DNA of 64,000 nt from Cricetomys ansorgei. Taxonomy: Eukaryota > Chordata > Mammalia > Rodentia > Nesomyidae. Of this stretch, positions 1 through 9,900 are shown piece by piece. The position numbers and the translations under genes were made by a program. Location: the NCBI GenBank assembly GCA_026225945.1, contig JAMJFZ010001133.1:16146001-16210000 (forward strand), given 5' to 3'. Each line of letters starts with the position of its first letter. The stretch's first letter is position 1. Under the pieces are notes generated by a model. That model worked only from the letters and a program-made list of their open reading frames with translations. It ran no database searches and was not told the origin of the DNA.

Positions 1-968
1 TCATTTCCTCATGTTTTCAGAGCAAGTGCTCTTACTCACTGAGCCATTTTTTTAGCGCTCAACTTCTTTTTGTAAGTTAATTGCCCCCCTCCACCATAGA
101 CCTCTTGCTGTAAAACTCCAGCTAGCCTACTACCCTCTAGACCATGCTGGCCTGAGAACTCTGAAATGCTGAGATTATAGGCATACATGACCAAAATGGA
201 TTCTAGGTCACAGGTCTTTTGATTGCTGTAATGCCTATTAACATTCTTTAACAGCCTTCAGAAAATCAGGGTTAAATCATTGCAGTTTCAGCTATGTGCA
301 GTAGTTATATTTTTGAGATAGTCTCACTATATAATTCAGAATGCCTTCAAACTGAATCTTCCATCCTTGGCCTCTTGAATTCTGGAATTAAAGTGCAATA
401 CATACCTGGATAATACTATACTTTTCTATACTTTTCACAGCCTATGAAATAAGTAAAGGTCGAATCTTCATATATAGCATAGAACATAATTCTGAGACCC
501 AAAGGTCTATCTTCTCCAGGTTCAGTAGTGTGATGCTCATCTTCCTCTACTATAATAGCCTCTGTCAGTTTTACCTTGACATATTAGAAATAGCTTAAAA
601 GCCACATGTTCCTTTTGGATAATATATATTCCTTTTGTCCATGAGACAATGTAGCCTAGGCTGTCCATAGACACACCACTGTGCCCAACAGTTTTGTCCT
701 TTTATGTCCTTAAAGTTTAAAATTAATAAAGCTAAGAATAATTTAGTAAATAGATTTTAGCCTAACAAAATTATAAAGGCAAGATCCCCCCCCCCAAAAA
801 AAATACTTGTCAGATGCACAATTCCCATTTTCTTACCCTCCTAACCAACATTCTTAAAAATCAAACATAAGCTAAGCAGCTGTAGTAGTTAAATTAACTG
901 AAGCAGAAATTTCCACACTCGTTTTAAAATGCCAACATCCAGGTACTAAACTCTGCTTAATCTCACAG
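1..968. other. TASOR intron, decayed SINE fragments
   Basis: No exon seen here. The first ~50 bases are the head of an antisense B2 (complement of the GAGAGATGGCTCAGTGG-type start). Degraded antisense B1-like pieces lie at about 85-195, 312-405 and 630-690. The last ~200 bases before the exon look unique. Confidence 0.6.
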
Positions 969-1147
969 ATTGAATACTAAAGCTCTGAGTCTACTCACTC
1001 TTCTGAATATGTATCAGAAGAAACATCTGGTTGAGATTTTATCCTATCACAGTTGTGATTCACAAACTCGAAATGCTCCAGAAATGGACTGTCTTATCAG
1101 GCTTCAGGCTCAGCACATACAGCAGCGACACATAGTTTTTCTAACAG
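969..1147 (+). CDS. TASOR: TASOR exon, third from last
   Basis: The acceptor ctcacag ends at 968 and the donor gtaaga begins at 1148. One base completes a split codon from the upstream exon, then the frame runs from 970 and leaves one base (phase 1). It encodes a mixed helical stretch with the motif LQAQHIQQRHIVFLT. The upstream exon is outside the window. Confidence 0.92.
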
Positions 1148-2734
1148 GTAAGAGCATGGTCTTGCTGTTACAGAAATCTGAGAAAAAAGTTCAAGAGGTG
1201 GAGTGGGTGTTAAATTCTAAACATAAGGTAGAAAGGATTTTGTTGAGAGCAGGTGTCAAGTTTATGTACATTTTCTATTTTTAATTTAGAGAAGAATATA
1301 AAGATGGTTTCCAATTATACAGATAATGGAATTGTAGTTGCATCTGCTGAAGACTTTATGCAAAACTTTAAAAGTCTTGTGGGCTATCACAACTCAGTCA
1401 CAGAAGAAAATCTTCCGATGCTTGGTGCTAATGAGACCCTTGAGTCACAGTCAGGTAACTTTTCAGTAGTTTTTTTTTTTTGTTTTGTTTTTTTAAGGTG
1501 AGGCAGAATGAGGAATGGCTTTATCTAATAGTGAAATGTTTATTTACCTCAGTGTCAACAATAGATATTGTAGGACTTAGTGTAGTCAGTACAAGTTGTT
1601 CATTACAATAGGCTATGTATTCATTCTATACTGTGGCCAGCAGATACTTTATTGCCTGCTGTTTGTCCCCCACCCTCCTAAGGAAGCCAGATAGAGGGAT
1701 TAGTTAGGCTACCAAAGGTCTTCAGGTGTATGTGTTAGTTTAATTACAAGGTAGTGAGGATACAGTGAGGATATCTTACCTTCAGTCTTCTGTGAGATGG
1801 CCTCTGCTTGGTTCCAGACTTTAAAAATAAAAGCTGTTCTTAAATGACTTTTGGTGAAAAGCAGAGATGATAGAGCATTCAGAAGAGCTAGCCAGTTTAG
1901 TGATTCAGTGAAGCTACATGTCAGAAATTTTATTTTATATTTGTCTTATGAAATACTGAATTACCGTATAACTTTAGATGCTGTTTTGACATTAACCCCT
2001 TTGGAGCTGGGAGTTGGGATTTCCCAACATTAAACGTGAACACATATCGCAGAAGCTTTTAGCATCGGATTATCTGGACACTCACACCTAATGTGAGTGT
2101 TGTGACTAAGTGAACTTGTGGCAGAAGACCAAGCTTTAAGGGATTTTGGACTTTGCAGATCCTGACGCACTATATTGTGTGAGTAGTGTGTAATTTTAAA
2201 AGCTAAACAAATTGTGTATTTCAATAGAGGAGGGCTTTTTGTTTTTTAAATGTAGCTCTTTTAGAAAACGAAAAGGATGAAGAGGATATGTCTCTGGATT
2301 CAGGGGATGAAATCTCACATATAGAAGTATTCAGCAGTTTTCATTCAGAAATATTGGCGAGAGAGACCAAAGGATCAAGTGGAACAGATCAAAATAAGAA
2401 TATTCAAATTGAATTGCAGTCATCTCTTGACATGCAAAACAGTTTATTAGAAGATAAGACTTACCAAATTGATTGTGAAGAGAGAGCTCCTATTGATAGA
2501 GTATGCTCTGAAGGAGAGAACAGCAATTCAGCAGAACAAGATTCATATAGCAACTTTCAGGCTTATCAAAATCAATTAAAAATGTCCCATCAGTTTAGTC
2601 ATTTTAATGTTCTCACTCATCAGACGTTTTTGGAGACACCATATGCCCTTTCATCAACTCAGTCTCAAGAAAATGAAAATTACTTTTCTTCTGCTTACAA
2701 AAAGTTGGATGGAGAGAAATCTCCATTAAGTTAA
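969..2734 (+). CDS. TASOR: TASOR (FAM208A), 3'-terminal coding exons (partial gene)
   Basis: Three exons (969-1147, 1290-1454, 2256-2734) join in frame with consensus AG acceptors and GT donors and end at TAA 2732-2734. The joined peptide runs through QRHIVFLTEKNIKM, VGYHNSVTEENLP, SALLENEKDEEDMSLDSGDE and FNVLTHQTF, which I recognise as the C-terminal part of TASOR. In the family, TASOR is the nuclear scaffold of the HUSH complex (with MPP8 and periphilin), which represses retroelements and other intronless DNA through H3K9 methylation. The tail here is acidic, rich in Ser, Gln and Asn, and probably disordered. The gene begins left of the window. Its neighbour CCDC66 converges on it, as in human. 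Identity is from memory of the family, not from a search. Confidence 0.93.
1290..1454 (+). CDS. TASOR: TASOR exon, second from last
   Basis: The acceptor tttaatttag ends at 1289 and the donor gtaact begins at 1455. Joined to the preceding exon it reads LTEKNIKMVSNYTDNG and then DFMQNFKSLVGYHNS. Entry and exit are both phase 1. The intron before it is only 142 bp. Confidence 0.92.
1455..2255. other. TASOR intron
   Basis: Between two well-defined exons. A poly-T run follows the donor near 1472-1495. No recognisable repeat, RNA gene or extra exon was seen. Confidence 0.6.
2256..2734 (+). CDS. TASOR: TASOR last coding exon
   Basis: The acceptor tgtag ends at 2255. The joined frame reads SALLENEKDEEDMSLDSGDE and ends EKSPLS at TAA 2732-2734. 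A GTTAAG that could act as a weak donor overlaps the stop (gt at 2730-2731). From memory, human TASOR continues for a short further tail after this SPLS-like point, so this stop would shorten the rodent protein slightly. Confidence 0.92.
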
Positions 2735-2940
2735 GGATGTGCTCAAAGAGAAGTTATATCAACTCAAAAAATAGGTTATTCTGGACTTTTTTTCAGTTTC
2801 TTAAAAGTGGATTGATTATAAGCACATTTCTTAACCTTTCTCAAATTTTTTTTTTCTTTCCTGCTTATTAAATCATGATGGCCTGTAATATTTGAAGCAT
2901 CTGAGAATTGAAATAAATATATTTTTTGGACATATAATCA
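2735..2940 (+). other. TASOR: TASOR 3'UTR, proximal end
   Basis: An AU-rich tail follows the stop. AATAAA stands at 2912-2917 with a T-rich stretch just downstream (2920-2927), so cleavage near 2930-2940 is likely. Later AATAAA copies at 4437-4442 and 4761-4766 could serve longer transcripts. Confidence 0.6.
2912..2917 (+). terminator. TASOR proximal poly(A) signal AATAAA
   Basis: Canonical hexamer about 180 bases after the stop codon, followed by a T-rich tract. Use is inferred. Confidence 0.6.
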
Positions 2941-3605
2941 GATAATCTAATGTTGGCACCTTTTAGTTTTACATTTGTTACCTGTATTGGCTTCAAATTG
3001 AAGTCTGTTTTATATGTAAAAATTGATGTTTATAAAAGATGGAAAATAGTAATGAATTTCTTTAATGTCAGATGATACTAATTTTGCTGAAATGTCAACT
3101 ATTTATTTTGATTAAAACTTTTGTATAGTGTTTTTACACAGGTATAAGCCAGCAGTGTCAATGTTTATAAGATTTTTGGCTCAGTATCTCAAGCTATACC
3201 TAACACTGCAGTTGAATATTAGGTAGTAAACTTATATATATAATAACATATACCATTCTCAATCTTTAGAAACTGCTTCACTTAGATTTTGGGCAACTTT
3301 TTGAGATCCTTGAAATATACTATAAATACTATTTTGTGTGATCCTTAATCAAATGATTTGAACTTGAAAATGGGGCTTCTCTTTTCAATAGTATTGGAAA
3401 AGATCTTTGAGGTAGTCTTAATTAGACCACCTTAGTGATATATTAAATCAACTATATGGTGGAAATAGATTTTAAACTCTCATATATCCCACATCCTTAC
3501 CTGCTGTTACTAATGTTAATAACAATTCAACATTGTGAAAACTGTGGCTTTTCCACTTAATTTGCAGAAAAGAAAAACCATAGGATTCTAAATTGGTTAT
3601 TTCAG

Positions 3606-3730
3606 CAAGAGTCTATCTCAGTGATAATAGTACTTCTCATGCCCTAAAAGAACTTTTTACAGAACAAATTAGCAACATAGTTAAGTCTAAAACACTGTTA
3701 ACAGGTCAGGAATCTCCAGATTCTATTATG
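3606..3730 (+). other. Candidate alternative TASOR exon
   Basis: The acceptor ttggttatttcag ends at 3605 and a strong donor (ATG then gtaagt) begins at 3731. One frame reads as a plausible protein segment (RVYLSDNSTSHALKELFTEQ, then ISNIVKSKTLLTGQESPDS). The weak donor at 2730, inside the TASOR last coding exon, would join in exactly this phase and bypass the TAA. A second acceptor at 3567 joins in another frame. It could be a real alternative C-terminus, an exon relic or chance; I recall no isoform that settles it. Confidence 0.35.
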
Positions 3731-3779
3731 GTAAGTAGAAAGTACTTTTACACACCCTCGTATGACAGATCATTTTCTT

Positions 3780-3889
3780 TTTTTACTATAAACTGTGTTT
3801 TTATTGTATTTAAAAAATACAGCATTTCACTACATAATGTGAAGTTTTTCATTAGGTGCTTGAAAAATACAGTTGAGTGGTGAACATAC
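3780..3889 (-). other. CCDC66: CCDC66 3'UTR (short)
   Basis: The complement of 3800-3805 is AATAAA, only about 85 bases past the stop, in an AT-rich setting. Cleavage near 3780 would give a 3'UTR of about 110 nt. Further signals could exist lower down. Confidence 0.5.
3800..3805 (-). terminator. CCDC66 poly(A) signal AATAAA
   Basis: Canonical hexamer on the - strand just after the stop codon. It lies beside the candidate TASOR alternative exon on the other strand. Confidence 0.5.
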
Positions 3890-3976
3890 TTAAAACGAAG
3901 AACTAAAATTCTCTTCTTGGTTTGTAGTTAAGGGTATGAGATTCGTTTCCAGCTCCTTTTGTTTCTGAAGAAGACC
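3890..3976 (-). CDS. CCDC66: CCDC66 exon 18 (stop)
   Basis: Acceptor gtgattgcag, then GLLQKQKELETNLIPLTTNQ and EENFSSSF, ending at TAA (complement of 3890-3892). The C-terminal tail matches the family. Confidence 0.95.
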   Translation of the reverse strand, partial: GLLQKQKELETNLIPLTTNQEENFSSSF

Positions 3977-6900
3977 CTGCAATCACATTGATATTTTAGT
4001 GAAGGTTTAGCCAACTAAAATTTTTCTTCTATTTTATATTCCTTAGTCCATAGTGATAAGGAAAAATTGTTAAGCTCAGGATAGAAATGTTACTGAACAT
4101 ATAGCTCAAGTTTCATCTTTTTTCGTAATTCTTGTTAATGGACCTCCTCATTTGGGTCTTACCCAGCTAGAGTATTTTCTACTATAAAAACAACAGGGAT
4201 AATTTCTTTTAAAATTACTGCAATGGTGGATTTCTAAAATGAAATCTACTCTCAAGTGCTCTTAAGATCATGAGAAGACACCGAGAGTCTTAACATTCCC
4301 AGTGTTTATCTTAGCTCTGCTGAAACAGTGTAAGTGTTGTGGTGAAGTGTGAATATCAACACTCCTTTCTCTTACTCTTTTGTGTGAGTTAACCAATTGA
4401 GTGAACAGGAGTGGTTTTTCTAGCTTTAGGAAAGGCAATAAAGGGTAAGCAACACATGAGCCAATTTTTCCCCCCCTCAATAACAGTGTATTAGTCCCCT
4501 GGATAGGATTCAGCACATTACCAGATTTTTGCCTGTGTAAGATTAAAAGCTTATGCAAAATCACAGGGATGGGTCTGGGAGGGAAAAAGTCTAGTGAATA
4601 GTTTTATGCATAATTTCATTCTTTGAGCAGATCTATTCTGTTCTAAACTTTACAAAGAATGGACCATATTGGTTTAAATTCATTAAAGCATAATTGTGTA
4701 TTTGTTTTTCTTGGGTTTTAGCACTTTATGTATTATGATGGTTAAATGTACATATTTTTAAATAAAAATTGTCTTGATATCCAAACTGTCTCAGGACATT
4801 CATACTAAATATGTAGCCTCGACTGGGCCAGAACTTGGGATCTTCTTGCTTCCCAAATGCTGATTACAGGTGAAAGAGGTAGCATGAAAGCAAATTCAAG
4901 GAAAAATGTTCCTTTTATTTCTGTTGAAACCATTAACTTGGTGAAAAGCTCATACCTGTCGTAGTTCTGAAAGTCCTTTAAGGATAGCTTGCTGTCGATC
5001 CCTGTTTTTCACCAATTTAGGATTAAGAAGTGGATCCCTGATATGGTCAGACTCACATAGTTCTTGTTCTTGGTCACAATCTGAAAGTTTTACAATAGTC
5101 AAGTAAATTACTAAAGTGAGTTATGTGGTGTGTTGAAGCAAATTTAAGGTTGGGAATTCACCCAATTTTTTTTTTTTTTCAGTTATGTGTATATGTGTGA
5201 ATACTATTGCCTGTGGAGACTGAAAGCCTTGAATCCCCCTGGTGCTGGAGTTAACAAGTGGCATTATGCCACCTAATGTGGGTGCTGGGAACTTCTATAA
5301 GAGCAATAGGCACTCTTAATCTCTGAGCCATCTCTCTAGCTCTCCATCTTCAATTTTTATAGTAATGTTACTTAACTTACCATGAGGTTTTTGGTATTGG
5401 TTGTCCTGGGTTGAAGGCCTAGACAAGGGTGCATCCGGATCAAGGCAATAGATCTCATTTGTTCGAACATAGGGAATAAAATGAGATGACTCCGACATCT
5501 CATCTGATAATTTTGTTTGACCATGTCCTAAAATCAGATTTCGCTTTTCATTGTCACTGTTTTTCAGTGGTAAGTGTAATGAATTAGTCTGCGTTTGTTG
5601 AGTTTTTACTGCTGGTGATGACTGAAACCTATTAAAAGCAACAACAAAATTTAATAAGAAATCACATGTTTTAGAGCTGGAGTGTGGGTGTTGGGAACTG
5701 AACCCAGGTCCTTTGGAAGAACAGTCAACTGCTTGAGCCATATTTTAAACACATCTAATCACATTGAGTTCATTCAGGATGTACCTTAATAAATACTATA
5801 TAAGGCAGTCTAAGGTCTATAACTTTTTCATAAAGTAGGACAACAGAATAGGTTCATCTAGGATAATATATACACTCCAGCGGGAGGAGGATAAATTCCT
5901 AGATTCTAAGAGTCATTGTTGGGTGGGTTTAAATCATTTCTCTTTACATGACTGTGCTATATGAACTAAAGTTACTCTTAGCACTCTATTGTAATAGAGA
6001 CAAGACTAAAACCAGTTGACTAGTGCACAAAGATATTAACTGGATTTTTTTCCCCCCTACTATCTTTTCCATTCTATTTTCCAATCCAATTTATCTGAGC
6101 TCAAAGCCTATTTCAGTGTTGATAGACATGGAAAGTCAAACCTGTTTAGGCCCAGTCCAGCTAAAAACCACTCACTAAAACCATACCTTTTTCCTACCAG
6201 ATTTTGAATGGGTATTTTGTATTCAACACAAACAAGCACTAGGTACTGAAGGAAGTATTACACATACCTTTCTTTACTAACTGAAGGAGTTTTCAGCGGT
6301 TCTTCTACCTAAAAGATGGATAGTACAAGCAAAATTGGAGTAAATAACATTTTCATATGTTCCCAGAAACTTTTAAAACATTTGTGTGTGTGCATCCATG
6401 TGCACAGTCTGTGAATGGAGGTTATAAGACAACCTGGAGGAGTTGCTTATGTCCTAGTAACACAGGTCCCAGACTCAGGTCATCAGGATCTGACAGGCAT
6501 CTTCACCTGCTCATCTCATCTCACCAACTTCTTAGACACCTGAGTGGCCACATGCTCAAGTAATCTGAGCATGTCTAACTAAGTAAGATACCGTATGAGA
6601 TACAGCATAGTTCCAGAGCTAGCCCAGTAACTCCTTTTACATAGATAATACAAGTTTTATTGCTATAGTAAATCAGTATTCTAATTAACTCACATAAAAA
6701 ACTTCATGCAACTACTTTAAGGAAGACACTCAAAAACACTTGACCAGTCCAAAACCCTTAAGTTTTGCAGTGAACTTCTAAGTTAGGATGACTATTCTGG
6801 AGCTTTGATTGGGTTTTTGTTTTGGGTTGTATTGTCTGAGAGGGTCTGCTGAACTTCCTATATAGACCAGGCTGGCTTCAAACTCCCTAGCTACATCCAG

Positions 6901-9900
6901 AGTGGTGGAATTACAGGCATGTCCTATCATACCCAGCTCTCTTTAGGGTTTTACACTTTCACTACCACGTTTTTATCACTTGCTTTATATCTTATTTCAG
7001 GATTCATGTATTCTGCCTACATTCCATCCTTAATTATTTTTTGGTCTCCTTTCTAAATTTTATACTGAGAACATGTTTTTTGGGTTTGTTTTTTGTTTTT
7101 TTCCTTTCTGAGTTTGGGTTACCTCAATAGACTTTCCAAGTCCACCCATGTCCATACAGATTTCATTTTTCTTTACATCTGAGTAGTATTTGATTTTGTA
7201 TGACACTAAAAGCATTCGTCTCTGATGCAGCTCAGGTGCCATATATAGCACAGTCAGACAGTTCGTATAACAAACATGGCTGTTTTCCTCTAGCCTTTAA
7301 CATAATTTTCTATAACTGACTTAGATGAACTATGGCTTTCTGACAACACTGATTTGGGTTAACTACTTTGAATTCAGAAACATCAATACATACTTAATGA
7401 AATAAAAGAGCCTTACCTTTTTGATTAGATGCAACCTGATCTCTGACTCAGTTTCTTGATGAGATGAAGCAAGAACTTCTGGTGAAGTACTTCTATATTG
7501 GGAGAGGTTCTCAGGATTGTTTCTTTCTACTAAGTGAAGCAGCTCCATTTGCCTTCTTACCTTTTTTTCTTCTTTCTCCTTCTGGAGATGTATAGGGTAC
7601 TTTGCTGATGCAGGAACATACCTTTTAAGAGGCTTATTTATATTCCAAGCAGGCTTTTTAGGACATTTCTTCAGTTTTGTTTGTCTTTCTGTTCTTCTGT
7701 CTTGATTACATCGGCCATTATAACAGTTTTCTTTGTCTAAGTTAGTGCCTTTATCCATACTCAGTTCTTGCTTATCTTTTTTAATGCTAATCTGTCCATT
7801 AAATTCTGCAGAAATCTCTGGAGAAAAGTTTCTAACGTCCCACTCTGTTACCAATCCACTGTGTGGTAGTGCATCGTTGAGAATTCCTAAATCTAAGTCA
7901 TCTAAATAAAAGTTCCAAATGATTAATTTTAAACACATATGGCAAAAATACGGAAATTTCTAATCACCTTTCTCAAAGATATTTAATGACTTTATTAGTT
8001 GCATGTGTTTACTTGGTGGGGGGGGGGCATGCCATATCGTGCACATGGGAGTCAAAGGACAGTTTGTGGAAGTTGGTTCCTTCCACCACGTGGGTTCCAA
8101 GAATAGGACTCAGGTCCTCAGCCTTGGTGGCAATCACCTTTACCTGCTGTGCCATTCTCCCTAAGAATTCAATCCTCAAGATGAAACTATACCCAGTAAA
8201 GAACTGTTAACCATTCCACCTAAAAGAAGGTGGTAAGCACTATTCTTTTTTGATGTCCTATGAATGACTATTCCAGATAGACCATATAAACAGTCCTGTG
8301 CTATTCACCTGTCATCCTAATAATTTAGTAATCAGAGGCAAGAGAACTTGAACAAGTTCAATGCCATCTGGTTTACAAAGTTTCAGGAAGCAAGTTCCAA
8401 GCCAGCCCAGGTACCACATTAAAAAAAAAAAAAAAAAAAAAAGATTGGCTTATTCAAATAGCATAAAGTAGATTGGCTTATTCAAATAGCATAAAGTCCC
8501 CAAGGTTTATAACCATGTTAGTTAGGAACGTATCAGAATTTTCTTATGCTACTTCCACTGCATGAGATATGCCTAATTTTGTTCATCTGCCTAGACACTT
8601 AGGTTGGAAGCATTTAAGTAATGCTGCTGTGAACCCAAGTTTCTATTATTTCAAGAAGACTTTATTTTTTTAAATTATTTTAGGTGTAAACCCCAAAGTG
8701 GAATTCCAATTTTTTTTTTAGCAACTGCTATACTGTTTTCCATAGCAGGAGCAACAGTTTACAGTTATTAACAAAGCATGTTTAAGAATGCACTTCAGTG
8801 GCACCACAAATACCACTATACCCTATCATCAGTTATCACCATCCCTTCACATGAACTGCGGCTAATCTGATAACTGGCAGAAAAGAGTGATGTGTTTATA
8901 GCTGTTTCCTCCCGGTGGTGGTGGTGCTTGAGCCTCAGGAGGTAAACGAAAGGACTCATGTCTGAAAGAAAAATCTTGGAAGATTGAGAGACTCTTCCCA
9001 GTGGTATTAAAAACAAAAGAAAGGAAGGACGAAAGAAACAACTGCTGGACGGGGAGGCAGACCAGCAGAACTGCAGAGGAGAGAGTTCAACTGTGGAGCT
9101 GTCTGAGGCTGCTAGGTGGATATTCTGAGTTGAGCCTATCCAACTCCAGAGTAGCTTGGGCAATGTGATCTCTTAGTATTATAAGTTATTATAGTATGGC
9201 TCCATCAGGAGCCATAAGTAAGTGCTTAACAGAAAGGCCCACTGACAACTAGTTTTAAATGGAAAAAGATAAAATTAACTTTACAGAACTGAGAAAATGA
9301 AAAGGTTTTTCTCTGGGGTGAAAAGTTAAAGATATCCCTGGGGGACTTGACTCAAAAAGCTAGGGTTAATAGCTTAGCAATTAGCTAAGCAATTAGCAAT
9401 AGCAACTGCCCAAAGTTGGGTTCCCAGACCTATCCACATACAACGCCAGCTTCAGGAAATCTGCCTCTTTCTTCTGGTCTCCATGGGCACCACACTCACT
9501 CACACAAGCCTGCCCACCCCTACACATATACATTGAATTAAAAATAAAAACTTAAAATCAGTCACTGGGGTAATACAGATCAGAATCCAAGCGTTGGCAA
9601 GGACATGGAGAGATCAAAACACCACCTCACTGCTGGTCAGACAGGTGCTTTGTCCAGCAGCTCCCCAAAATGTTTATTATGCCTATCACATAACTCAGAA
9701 ATTCTAACTCCTCAAAAACACAGAAATCTGTAACTATGCATAGAGGCATTGTTTACAATAGTCCTACGTATAAATAACTAAAAAAATGTTCATAGAATCA
9801 TAAGCAAAACGCAGCATCATTCACACAGTAGTCTCTAAAAAATGAATGGAATTGTATCCTGATAAAATCTACACGATGAACCCATGTATCATGAAGAAAG

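Noticed and set aside
1..968. A further TASOR coding exon at the left edge
   Set aside because: No frame with flanking splice sites; the region reads as decayed SINEs and unique intron.
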